Position numbers and translations under genes: made by a program. 64,000 nt of DNA from Arthrobacter sp. DWC3 (GTDB lineage: Bacteria; Actinomycetota; Actinomycetes; Actinomycetales; Micrococcaceae), in the NCBI RefSeq assembly GCF_002929375.1, contig NZ_PJIP01000010.1, positions 1-64,000 of the forward strand. The letters run 5' to 3'. The notes below the pieces were generated by a model. The model was not told the origin of the DNA. It searched no databases and was given only the letters and a program-made list of their open reading frames with translations. Positions 34,528-45,440 of the stretch are shown here, one piece after another (position 1 is the first letter of the stretch; each line of letters starts with the position of its first letter).

Positions 34528-34543
34528 TAGGGCAGAAAGTCCC
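34528..34543. promoter_or_regulatory. DosR-like box upstream of the DUF4389 gene
   Basis: The minus strand reads GGGACTTTCTGCCCTA, the closest copy to the mycobacterial DosR consensus. It lies 123 bases upstream of the DUF4389 start in a 373-base divergent gap (34406-34778). The rest of that gap is unusually AT-rich near 34660-34770 and holds the promoter region of the lipoprotein gene; I see no gene in it. Confidence 0.6.
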
Positions 34544-34778
34544 GGCTTGGTGGCGTCCCGGTCGCGCGGCACCGACGACGATCGGCAGGGCGGTTGTCGA
34601 CGTTCCGAGATCTTCTCCGGGCGCAGAAAGCAGGACAAGTCCGGGACGGTAAGGTGCCCAGTACGCATAATTCGTTCTTCGATCAGGAGTACTGAGCGCC
34701 GAATCGTGGAAGTATTCCGCCGGACAGTAGTCAGGACACTATTGAATTGCTTGAACGAGCGCTTCGAGAGGCAATGAA

Positions 34779-35312
34779 ATGATCCGAGCACGATGCACTG
34801 CCGCAGGGTTGGTGCTGCTGCTGGGCCTGGCCGGATGCGCAGGCAAGCCGTCGGAGGTAGCGACACGAACGAGCTCCACGGAAGGCAACGCGCCTACGGC
34901 AGATGTTCTGACGTGGCAGCAGGCCAAGACCCGAACGCAGGCCATGGAGCTGGAGATCGCCGATTCGATGCCCGAAGGCAAAGTGACGAAAATCGACCAG
35001 GCGGCGACCGGTATTCTGATCAATTGCGACGATCCTCTGGTTAATTGGCACGGGGCGACGACCGTCACCTTAGATGCAGGGACGGAGCCGGAGGCGCTCG
35101 TCAGGGCGCTTGAGGCGGAGTATCGGGACAGTCGTTTCGACATCAGGACGCGCACCGCGCCGGCTGGGCACTACGAGGTCCAGTTGCGATCACCGGACAC
35201 CGCGGAGATCTACCTCATCGCAGAAGGCTTCGATCCCGATACGATTCGTATTGCTTCTGGTTCTGAATGCTTCGTCCTGCCCGAGGAAGAGTTCATGGGC
35301 GGGGATTTCTAG
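34779..35312 (+). CDS. Hypothetical lipoprotein
   Basis: 177 residues. The signal peptide ends LLLGLAGC, so Cys is the lipidated residue near position 20. A Thr/Ser linker is followed by a compact domain with CDDPLVNWHGATTVTLDAG and a second Cys near SGSECFVLPEEEF; the two cysteines may form a disulfide. GAGAGG lies about 7 bases before the ATG. The gene and its upstream region are more AT-rich and use rarer codons than their neighbours, a possible sign of transfer. No family recognised. Confidence 0.7.
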   Translation: MIRARCTAAGLVLLLGLAGCAGKPSEVATRTSSTEGNAPTADVLTWQQAKTRTQAMELEIADSMPEGKVTKIDQAATGILINCDDPLVNWHGATTVTLDAGTEPEALVRALEAEYRDSRFDIRTRTAPAGHYEVQLRSPDTAEIYLIAEGFDPDTIRIASGSECFVLPEEEFMGGDF

Positions 35313-35490
35313 AATTCCTGATAGGGCGGGCCGGCAGCTGAACTGGTACGGCGGGGAGGGATACCCGCAAAGGCCCGCGCCGACGCCCGCAGGTCGCCCG
35401 CTGAGGAGGGGCTCCGAAGCGCTACCTGACATAATGTGGATTATCGGCGAATTGCGACAGGTCCGGAAGGGGTCGCTCCACCACGTCGGT

Positions 35491-36924
35491 TCAGGACTTC
35501 CTGGCGGGCAGCAGCTGACGGAACCTGGGCATCGCGACGCCGGCCGCCGGAGACCCGGCACTGCTCGCACGGGTGATGCTCGCGCCGGGCGCCGGCGCAC
35601 CGAACGTGGCGGTGACCGAGGTCCCGGCTCCGGGGACGGACCGGACGTCGAGGGTTCCGCCGGCCTGATGGACCGTGTCCGCGAGGATCCTGAGTCCGAG
35701 GTGGCACTCCGCGCGGACCTCGCCCGGGTCGAAGCCCACACCGTCGTCGGCGATGCGGATCTCGCTCATCCGCCCGGCCTGCCGGATCCGCAGGGCGACG
35801 GATCGCGCCGAGGAATGCTTGGCCACGTTCGCGAGGGCCTCGCGTGCCACCCGGAACAGCAGCGCTGCCCGGTCGCGGTCCAGGACGAGCGTCTCGGGGA
35901 TCTCGACGGTCAGGCTCGTCCCGCGCTCGGCCAGCGGCGCCTGCAGCCGTAGGACGGCTGCCTCCAGACCGAGCTCTGCGAGATCGGGCGGATAGAGTTC
36001 GGTGGTCATGGCCCGCAGGGTCCGGAGGTTGGCCTGCAGCATCGTCCTCGCGTTCCTGAAGACGGGTTGCATCCCCGGCGGGCCGCATCGTTCCTCGGAC
36101 TCCAGGGCGTATGCGAGCCCGGACAGGTCCTGGATCACCTCGTCGTGGAGTTCACCGGCGATCCGGCGGCGCTCCTGGTCGGACGACTCGATGGCGCACC
36201 GCAGCAACGCTGTGCGTGCCGCGCGGTGGGCCTGGATCCGCCGAGCCAGGCGGACAGCGGGAACCAGCTGTGTCAGCTGCAGGGCCGCCAGGGCCAGCAG
36301 CACGGGGGGCATCACGCCCATCAGGACCGCCCGCTGCTCGCGGCGGACCCCCTCGCCCGAGGAGTAGGTCTCGAAGATCATCGGAGCCCCGCTCTGCGAC
36401 GCGGAACGGACGTAGACCTCCACGCGTTCACCGGGACCGTCCTCGTGCGCGTCGTCCTCCGCGGTCCGGGATGCGAGGGTGGCCGTGGCCGGCCCGCCCG
36501 CGAGGAGCCGTCGCGCCCGCTGGTCCTGTTCGACGCTCCGGCGGCCGAACGACCCGGCATCCGAATAGACCACACGGCCGTGCTCGTCCCAGACCTTGAT
36601 CCCTGTCACACCGGTCTCGGAGAGCCACGGCGCGAGCCTCTGTCCGAGGTGCTCCAGGGCGGCCGGTTCGCGCGCGAGGACCTTGTCCGAGATCAGAGGG
36701 CCGACGACGTTGTCGGCCAGGCGCTGGGTGACATCCCGTGCATTGGCGAGTGCGTGGCGCTCCGCCTCGGCCCGTACCCAGAGGACGATGGGTACGGCCA
36801 CCAGGACGAGGGCCACCAGGCCGGCCGTGAGGAACCGCGCGACCGCTGCCCTCACCTCGTGCCGGTCCTGGGCACCTCGGGTGCCGGTGCCCGGCGTCGG
36901 CTCCCCCGCGTCAGGTGCGCGCAT
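35491..36924 (-). CDS. Sensor histidine kinase, NarL-partner (HisKA_3) type
   Basis: About 477 residues. Helix 1 (about 30-50) and helix 2 (about 198-220) enclose a periplasmic sensor domain of about 140 residues. The dimerisation helix holds the phospho-acceptor His in ERRRIAGELHDEVIQ (about residue 260), and the ATPase domain shows REALANVAKHSSA (N box), IADDGVGFDPGE (G1) and GLRILADTV. Such kinases normally pair with LuxR-type regulators. Start 36924 is used, giving a 14-base overlap with the upstream BTAD-receiver gene; an in-frame ATG at 36942 is also possible. Confidence 0.93.
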   Translation of the reverse strand: MRAPDAGEPTPGTGTRGAQDRHEVRAAVARFLTAGLVALVLVAVPIVLWVRAEAERHALANARDVTQRLADNVVGPLISDKVLAREPAALEHLGQRLAPWLSETGVTGIKVWDEHGRVVYSDAGSFGRRSVEQDQRARRLLAGGPATATLASRTAEDDAHEDGPGERVEVYVRSASQSGAPMIFETYSSGEGVRREQRAVLMGVMPPVLLALAALQLTQLVPAVRLARRIQAHRAARTALLRCAIESSDQERRRIAGELHDEVIQDLSGLAYALESEERCGPPGMQPVFRNARTMLQANLRTLRAMTTELYPPDLAELGLEAAVLRLQAPLAERGTSLTVEIPETLVLDRDRAALLFRVAREALANVAKHSSARSVALRIRQAGRMSEIRIADDGVGFDPGEVRAECHLGLRILADTVHQAGGTLDVRSVPGAGTSVTATFGAPAPGASITRASSAGSPAAGVAMPRFRQLLPARKS

Positions 36925-38299
36925 GAGGATCTTCCCGGTCACTCCCCCGAGGGTCCCGGCCGGAGGGGGTGGTGCCGCCGCACCTCGCCGCCAGGGACGG
37001 GCTCACGATCATGTGCCCGGTGCGGGCGTGCCTCAGGGTGTCCAGCATGACGCCCAGGGCCCCGTCCTTCGGGAGGAACGCACAGACGCCCAGGCGGGTG
37101 GCCTCCTCCAGCGCCTGCCGCGACGGATCACCCGTCAGCATCACGATCCGGGTCGCAGGGGCTGCCGCCAGGATGCGCTCGGCGGCCGTGAGCCCCGAGC
37201 CATCGGCGAGGTGGAGGTCCATCATGACGAGATCGGGCCGGAGATCCCGGAACATCGCCACGGCCGAGGCCACCGACGTCGCCGCTCCTACGCTCCTCAG
37301 GTCCGGTTCGCGGTCCAGCGCGCCGGCCAGCAGGTCCGAGAACATGGTGTGGTCGTCGACGATCAGGACCCGCAGGCGCTCCGCCTCCTGCCCGGCGCTC
37401 CCGGAGGTGGCGTTGCCCACCTCGCCCGACCGGGTGGTGGAGTCGCGGGCGACGGCCGACCCGGACCTCTCCCCCTCCCCGGCCCCCGTGCTCGCCAGGA
37501 GCCGAGCCTGCGCCTCCCTCAGCGCCGATCCCGGGGTGCAGCCGAGTTCGCGGTCCATGATCCGGCGGCAGCGGTCGAAGGTCCGCAGCGCCTCGGTGCA
37601 CTCGCCGTTCCGTTCGAGACCGAGGACCAGGGCGGTCCACGCCCGTTCGTTGAGGGGATCCTCCTGCGCGCCCCTGCCGGCGAGCGCGATCGCCAGGCCG
37701 GCCTCCCCCACGGCCAGCGCCGCTTCCGCGGCCAGGACGCGGACCAGGCCGACCCGCGCTGCGTGCGCGGCGCGTTCCTCCTCGGCCCAGGCCGGAAGCA
37801 GTTCGTCACCGAGCAGTGGCGCTGAGGCCAGATCGAGCGCTTCCGTCAGCAGGGCGAGCGCCACGCGGGGCTGCGCGTGGCGGGCCTGCCGCGTCAGGGA
37901 GGCGAACCGGTCCAGATCCAGGTCCACGAGGGACGGGTCGATCGCATAGCCTCCGGTCACCGTGCGCAGGGGGCCGGTGCGCCCGGTACCCGGCTGCAGG
38001 TGGCGCCGGAGGACACTCACGTAGCTCTCGAGGGTCGGGAGTGCGCCGGCAGGATGGTTGCCGCCCCACAGGAGGTCCATGATGCGGGTCTTGGACACGG
38101 CGGAGCCGAAGTTCACGAGGAGGATCTCCAGGACCTGGCGTGGCTTCGGTCCGCCGAGATCGCCGGCGCCGAGCTGCACCTCACCGCGGCGGATGGCCAA
38201 CGAGCCGAACACCGAGATGTGGAGCGTGGCCGTCCGGGGCGTCGCGTGAGGGACGTGGACTGCATGGCCGGTGGTGCTCGGCAGGTCCAGAGTAATCAC
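36911..38299 (-). CDS. SARP/BTAD regulator fused to a C-terminal receiver domain
   Basis: 462 residues. Domain 1 (about 25-110) is a winged helix of the OmpR/SARP type (GDLGGPKPRQVLEILLVNFG, SKTRIMDLLWGG). Domain 2 (about 115-270) is a bacterial transcriptional activator domain of TPR-like helices. Domain 3 (about 308-430) is a CheY receiver with Asp315/316, phospho-acceptor Asp361 (MMDLHLADGSG), Thr389 and Lys411. A SARP with its receiver at the C-terminus and no LuxR helix-turn-helix is unusual. It starts with GTG, has GAGGGA 6 bases upstream, and overlaps the kinase gene, so the two form a two-component pair. Confidence 0.9.
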   Translation of the reverse strand: MITLDLPSTTGHAVHVPHATPRTATLHISVFGSLAIRRGEVQLGAGDLGGPKPRQVLEILLVNFGSAVSKTRIMDLLWGGNHPAGALPTLESYVSVLRRHLQPGTGRTGPLRTVTGGYAIDPSLVDLDLDRFASLTRQARHAQPRVALALLTEALDLASAPLLGDELLPAWAEEERAAHAARVGLVRVLAAEAALAVGEAGLAIALAGRGAQEDPLNERAWTALVLGLERNGECTEALRTFDRCRRIMDRELGCTPGSALREAQARLLASTGAGEGERSGSAVARDSTTRSGEVGNATSGSAGQEAERLRVLIVDDHTMFSDLLAGALDREPDLRSVGAATSVASAVAMFRDLRPDLVMMDLHLADGSGLTAAERILAAAPATRIVMLTGDPSRQALEEATRLGVCAFLPKDGALGVMLDTLRHARTGHMIVSPSLAARCGGTTPSGRDPRGSDREDPHART

Positions 38300-38493
38300 G
38301 TAGTGTCCCTCACATTGTGCGGTGATGCGTGATTCTCATTTGACGGGTGGGACACCACTCCTACAACAGTGGCGACTACTTGCTCGGCGGGAGCCGATAC
38401 TCGCTTCTGCTTTCCCCGCCTGGGTCGGGGGCCCCTGCTCTCCTGCTCGGCCGGGCGGGACGCAGCGCCCGGGATCCCTCCTGGGAGGGCCCG

Positions 38494-40881
<2,388 letters not shown>

Positions 40882-41045
40882 GGTGCCTCCATCCTCCGGC
40901 GTTCGCCCTCGCGAGCAGCCGGTGTGCGTCCGGGGAGCCGCCGCGGGTCCGGCCGCGGGCAGCACGTCTGATTCTCCGTCGTCGCCCCGCAACCGGCAAT
41001 GGGGCGCGGACCCGTTCCTGTCCGCGATTGTGCTTTGCTGGAGGG

Positions 41046-41702
41046 ATGACTGCAGCTCCTCCAGCCGACGATGTCCCTGCGATGCTCCCACCCGGGTCCC
41101 TCGTGGAGCAGGTCGAGGCCGTGCTGGCCCAGGACCTGCCCGCGATCGTCCGCGCGGGGCATCCGGTGCTGCGCCGACCGGCCCGGGACTTCGACGGCCA
41201 GCTCGACGACGTGACGCTGGGCCGGCTGATCTCCACCATGCGGCGCGTCATGCACGAGGCGCCGGGCGTGGGCCTCGCCGCACCGCAGATCGGCATCCCG
41301 CTGCGGATCGCCGTGCTCGAGGACCGCGGTGTCGCGGACCCGGCGGTCGCCGAGGCGCGCGCCCGCACTCCCCTGCCGTTCACCGTGCTGATCAACCCCA
41401 GCTACGAGGCGGACGCGGGCGGCACCGCGGCGTTCTACGAGGGCTGCCTCTCCGTGCCCGGCTACCAGGCCGTCGTCGAGCGCCCCGCCCGCATCACGGC
41501 CACCTACACGCAGCCCGGCGGTATCACCGTCACCACCGGGTTCGAGGGCTGGCCCGCGCGGATCGTGCAGCACGAGACCGACCACCTGAACGGGCAGCTG
41601 TACCTGGACCGGGCCGTCCTGCGCTCGCTCACGGCCGACGCCGAACACGGCCGGTGGGCACAGCCCACCGTGGACGCCGCGCGGCGGGGCCTCGGCTTCT
41701 GA
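41046..41702 (+). CDS. def: Peptide deformylase
   Basis: 218 residues with all three motifs in order: GVGLAAPQIG, EGCLSVPGY (Cys metal ligand) and QHETDHLNG (HExxH metal ligands). It removes the N-formyl group from nascent proteins. The N-terminal extension of about 25 residues is common in actinobacteria. GGAGGG lies directly before the ATG, an unusually short spacing; a TTG at 41028 would be better spaced for some other signal but has none visible. Monocistronic and divergent from the UvrA-like gene. Confidence 0.95.
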   Translation: MTAAPPADDVPAMLPPGSLVEQVEAVLAQDLPAIVRAGHPVLRRPARDFDGQLDDVTLGRLISTMRRVMHEAPGVGLAAPQIGIPLRIAVLEDRGVADPAVAEARARTPLPFTVLINPSYEADAGGTAAFYEGCLSVPGYQAVVERPARITATYTQPGGITVTTGFEGWPARIVQHETDHLNGQLYLDRAVLRSLTADAEHGRWAQPTVDAARRGLGF

Positions 41703-41732
41703 CCCTGCCGCGCGGCGCGTCGACCGGGTCCG

Positions 41733-43775
41733 CTACTGCGCTGCGGCGTCCGCGCGGTTCGCCTCCGTGGGCAGGTAGCGCGCCCACCACCGCAGGATGT
41801 GCTCGAAACGCTGCCGGCGGTGCCACGGCGACCCCGACCGCGACAGCTCGTGGGTCTCACCCGGGAACACGAGCAGTTCCGTCTCGACCCCCTGCTTCTT
41901 CAGAGCCGTGTAGTACCGCTGGGCCTGCTCGATGGGGCACCGCAGGTCCTCCTCCGAGTGGATGACGAACGCCGGCGTCCGCACCTGCCCGATCTTCGCG
42001 AACGGGTTCTGCTCCGCCACCCGCGCCGGGTCGGTCCCGGTGTACTCCTCGGAGAAGAACCAGCCGATGTCCGAGGACCCCACGAACGACGGCGGGTCCA
42101 GGTAGCCCCGCTCGACGATCGCGGCCTCGAAGCGGTGGTCGTGGGCGATCGTCCAGGCCGTCAGGTAGCCGCCGTAGGAGCCGCCCATGACGCCGAGCCG
42201 CTCGCCGTCCATGGCGTGGTGCTCGGCGAGCGCGCCGTCGAGGAACGCGAGGACGTCGTCGAGGTCCACCGTGCCCATCGCCTCCTTGATGACGCGGCCG
42301 TGCGCCTGCCCGTAGCCGGCGGCACCGCGCGGATTGCACAGCAGCACCGCGTAGCCCGCCGCGGCGTACACCTGCGCCTCGTCGAAGTAGCCCCACCCGT
42401 ACTGGGCGAACGGCCCGCCGTGGATGACGAGCAGCACCGGGTGCGGCCCCTCGCCCTCGGGCAGGACCACCCACCCGTGCACGGGCGTCCCGTCGGGCGC
42501 CGGATAGGTGCGCTCCTGCGGCTCCGCCACGCGCGTGCCGTCGCGGAGGGCGGCCGAGAAGTCCGTGACGCGACGCAATGCGCCGCCCTCGACGACCGCG
42601 GCGTCGCCGGAGGTCGACGGGTCTGTGTAGGACACGACGACGGTGCCGCCGGCCGCGGCGGTCCCCGTCACCACGGTGGGCCCGGTCACGAGGGTCTCGC
42701 TCTCCCCCGCGGCCGAGACTCGGAGGAGTTCGCCCATGCCGCGCGCGCGGTTGACGACGAGCACGGTGTCCGGCCCGTCCGCCACGATCTCCTGCACGTC
42801 GCCCACGTCCACGGTCTCCGGGTCGGTGAGCCGCCGGACGTCCTGCGGGTCCCCGATCGGCAGGACGTGGAGGGCCGTGTTGCGGGCCACGAAGTCGAGG
42901 CCCGACGGCGAGAGGTCCGATGCCAGGAAGAACAGCCAGGCGCCGTCGGCGCTGGGCCGGGGTGCGCTGCACCCGAGGCGCATGCCACCGTCGAGGTTCG
43001 TCAGCTGCCGACGGTCCCCGCCGTCGAGCGCGATCGAATGGAGGTCGGACACGAGGGTGGAGTCCGCGTCCTCCGCGAGCGCGGCCGTGAACAGGATGCG
43101 CTGCCCGTCGGCGGAGAACACGGGCTCGAGGTGGTCGGCGTCCGCCGTGGTCAGCTGTGCCGCGGGAGGCACCGCTCCCTGCTCCTCGAGCGCGCCCGGC
43201 CCGTCGGCGCGCTCCTGCTTCATCCGGCCGACGGCGGCGATGTACGGCTCGGCGTCGAGGCTGGGCACCGGGACGGTGAAGAGCTGGGAGCGCTTGTCCG
43301 TCGTGTAGCCGAGACCGTTCATCCGGTACTTGTAGCCGGTGATCAGCCGCGGGTCCTCGAGGCCCGCGCCCACGCCGTCCACGGTGCCGTAGCGCCCGTG
43401 CTCGGGCACGCGTGCCGCGAAGACGACGGTCGTCGCGTCCGGGGAGATGTCGAAGTGCGCGACGCCCAGGGGCTGGTCGGTGAGCTGCACGGGCTCCCCG
43501 CCCGAGGCGCGCACCGCGAACAGCTGGGGCTTGCCGTCCGGCACGGCCCGGAGGAAGACGAGCAGCCCACCGTCGCGCGAGTACCGGGGCGCGGTGTCGC
43601 GGAAGCCGCGCGTCAGCCGGCGTCGCTCGCCGTCGAGCGTGACCTCCCACAGCTGGCCCACGTAGGTGTCGGCCCGGAGGTCCGGGCGGGTCGCCGCGAC
43701 GACCAGGCGGGAGCCGTCCGGGTGGAGCGTCGGAGTGCCGGTGGTGGTCAGGAGTTCGATCTGGTCTGGTTTCAC
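41733..43775 (-). CDS. S9-family serine peptidase (acylaminoacyl-peptidase type)
   Basis: 680 residues. The N-terminal two thirds form a beta-propeller with repeated (D)GxRL- and PDATTVVFAARVPEHG-like blades. The C-terminal alpha/beta-hydrolase domain has the nucleophile in VMGGSYGGYL, with acid and base in HSEEDLRCP and GETHELSRSG. This is the prolyl-oligopeptidase (S9) architecture; it hydrolyses short peptides or acyl-peptides in the cytoplasm. GTG 43775 is used because homology begins there; GGGAGG abuts it. Divergent from the RlmA gene (69-base gap). Confidence 0.92.
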   Translation of the reverse strand: MKPDQIELLTTTGTPTLHPDGSRLVVAATRPDLRADTYVGQLWEVTLDGERRRLTRGFRDTAPRYSRDGGLLVFLRAVPDGKPQLFAVRASGGEPVQLTDQPLGVAHFDISPDATTVVFAARVPEHGRYGTVDGVGAGLEDPRLITGYKYRMNGLGYTTDKRSQLFTVPVPSLDAEPYIAAVGRMKQERADGPGALEEQGAVPPAAQLTTADADHLEPVFSADGQRILFTAALAEDADSTLVSDLHSIALDGGDRRQLTNLDGGMRLGCSAPRPSADGAWLFFLASDLSPSGLDFVARNTALHVLPIGDPQDVRRLTDPETVDVGDVQEIVADGPDTVLVVNRARGMGELLRVSAAGESETLVTGPTVVTGTAAAGGTVVVSYTDPSTSGDAAVVEGGALRRVTDFSAALRDGTRVAEPQERTYPAPDGTPVHGWVVLPEGEGPHPVLLVIHGGPFAQYGWGYFDEAQVYAAAGYAVLLCNPRGAAGYGQAHGRVIKEAMGTVDLDDVLAFLDGALAEHHAMDGERLGVMGGSYGGYLTAWTIAHDHRFEAAIVERGYLDPPSFVGSSDIGWFFSEEYTGTDPARVAEQNPFAKIGQVRTPAFVIHSEEDLRCPIEQAQRYYTALKKQGVETELLVFPGETHELSRSGSPWHRRQRFEHILRWWARYLPTEANRADAAAQ

Positions 43776-43844
43776 CCTCCCGATCAGACCCGAAACAGTG
43801 GCCTGAGTCAACGGTGCCTGGCGTCCTCTCCCTAGGATGGGACG

Positions 43845-44684
43845 GTGTCCGCCCTCCCCCGCCCCTTCCTGGTCTGCCCCGTCTGCGTCTCCGCCCTGGA
43901 GGTCACGGACCGGACCCTGGCCTGCGCGCTCGGGCACCGCTTCGACGCCGCCCGTCAGGGCTACTACAACCTGGTGACCGGCAAGGGATCGCCCTTCGAG
44001 GGCGACACGGCAGAGATGGTCGACGCGCGGGAGCAGTTCCTCGGCTCGGGCGCGTACGCCCCGCTGCGCCGGGCGGTGGTCGAGGCCGCCCGGCGCAGGG
44101 CGGCCGACACCGCCGTGGCCCTCGACGCCGGCGCGGGCACGGGCTATTACCTCGAAGGGCTCGTCGCCGACCTCCCCGGGTGCTACCCCGTGGCGCTCGA
44201 CCTCTCGAAGATCGCCCTGCGGCGCGCCGCCCGCAGGTTGCCCGGCGGCATCAGCCTCGTGTGGGACGTGTGGCGGCGCCTCCCGCTCGCCGACGGGTCG
44301 GTGGACGTGCTCCTCAACGTGTTCGCGCCGAGGAACCCCGACGAGTTCCTGCGCGTCCTCGCACCGGGCGGGTGCCTCGTCGTCGTCACCCCTCGCCCCG
44401 GACACCTCGCCGGGCTGGAAGCGGTGGGGCCGCTGCTGTCCGTACCGGCGCACAAGGCCGACGACGTCCTCGCGTCCTTCGGGGGCGCCCTGGTGGAGGC
44501 CGGACGCGAGGATCTCGACTACGTGATGTCCCTGCCGCGGGACCTCGCCCGCTCCGCCCTGGTCATGGGTCCGGCAGCACGCCACGCACGGGCGGAGGAC
44601 ACAGCGGCGGCGGCGCACGACGCGGGTGCCGCCCCGCTGGAGGTCGCGGCGCGCTTCACCGTCCAGGTCCTCGCTCGCGCCTGA
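43845..44684 (+). CDS. rRNA (guanine-N1)-methyltransferase, RlmA family
   Basis: 279 residues. A zinc-binding N-terminus (CPVCVSALEVTDRTLACALGHRFD) is diagnostic of the RlmA family, and an SAM-binding fold follows (LDAGAGTGYYLEGL, VALDLSKIALRRAARR). RlmA methylates G745 or G748 of 23S rRNA, the latter giving tylosin resistance; which position applies here cannot be told. It starts with GTG and has TAGGAT 6 bases upstream with no Shine-Dalgarno, so it is probably leaderless. Confidence 0.88.
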   Translation: MSALPRPFLVCPVCVSALEVTDRTLACALGHRFDAARQGYYNLVTGKGSPFEGDTAEMVDAREQFLGSGAYAPLRRAVVEAARRRAADTAVALDAGAGTGYYLEGLVADLPGCYPVALDLSKIALRRAARRLPGGISLVWDVWRRLPLADGSVDVLLNVFAPRNPDEFLRVLAPGGCLVVVTPRPGHLAGLEAVGPLLSVPAHKADDVLASFGGALVEAGREDLDYVMSLPRDLARSALVMGPAARHARAEDTAAAAHDAGAAPLEVAARFTVQVLARA

Positions 44685-44882
44685 CCGACAGCCGTGCCCG
44701 GCCTCGACCCGGTCCCTCCCTGACCCCGGGCAGGTCCACGGCGGCCGTCCCCGGGTGCGCTGACGGCACGGAACGGTAACAACTCGGGGCCGTGCGCGCC
44801 GGCACCCTAGGTATTGGCGGGCCCCTTTGCCAGAATGGGACCGACGGCCGCTCGCTGCGGTCCGCACATGAGGGGATGCGCG

Positions 44883-45365
44883 ATGGAGTGGTTGCTCGAC
44901 AACGGCTGGATCCTGTGGCTGGTCCTGTTCCTGGGACTCGCGGCAGTGGAGACCCTGACCCTCGACCTCCTGTTCCTCATGCTCTCGGTCGGCGCCCTGG
45001 CCGCCCTCGTCGCCACGTTCGTCGGGGCCGGCCTCGTGCTGCAGGTCGTCGTGTTCGCCGTCGTCTCGCTGCTCATGATCCTGCTCGTCCGGCCCGTGGC
45101 CGTGCGGCACCTGCGGAAGGGCCCTGCGGACCAGCTCAACAACATCGACCGCCTCGTCGGCGCCGCAGCCCTCGCCCTCGAACCGGTCACCGCCCACTCC
45201 GGCACCGTGAAGATCGGCGGCGACACCTGGACGGCCCGCTCCGCGGACGGTGCGGCGCTGCCCGCGGGCACGCGCCTCTCGGTCGCGAGGATCGACGGCG
45301 CCACCGCCGTCGTCGAGCCCGCCACCCCCGACGTCGACCGGCTCGCGCCGCCCGCCGGCGGCTAG
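44883..45365 (+). CDS. NfeD-family membrane protein
   Basis: 160 residues with three helices in the N-terminal half and a C-terminal OB-fold domain (LVGAAALALEPVTAHSGTVKIGGDTW), the standard short NfeD form. It pairs with the SPFH protein encoded 75 bases downstream, as in most bacteria; together they organise membrane microdomains or quality control. GAGGGGATG lies upstream of the ATG. Confidence 0.93.
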   Translation: MEWLLDNGWILWLVLFLGLAAVETLTLDLLFLMLSVGALAALVATFVGAGLVLQVVVFAVVSLLMILLVRPVAVRHLRKGPADQLNNIDRLVGAAALALEPVTAHSGTVKIGGDTWTARSADGAALPAGTRLSVARIDGATAVVEPATPDVDRLAPPAGG

Positions 45366-45440
45366 CGCGGACCGTCCCGCTTCTCCACTCCCGCGGCCCA
45401 CCTCCGGTCGCGGGAGCACCCACCACAACAAAGGGGATTC

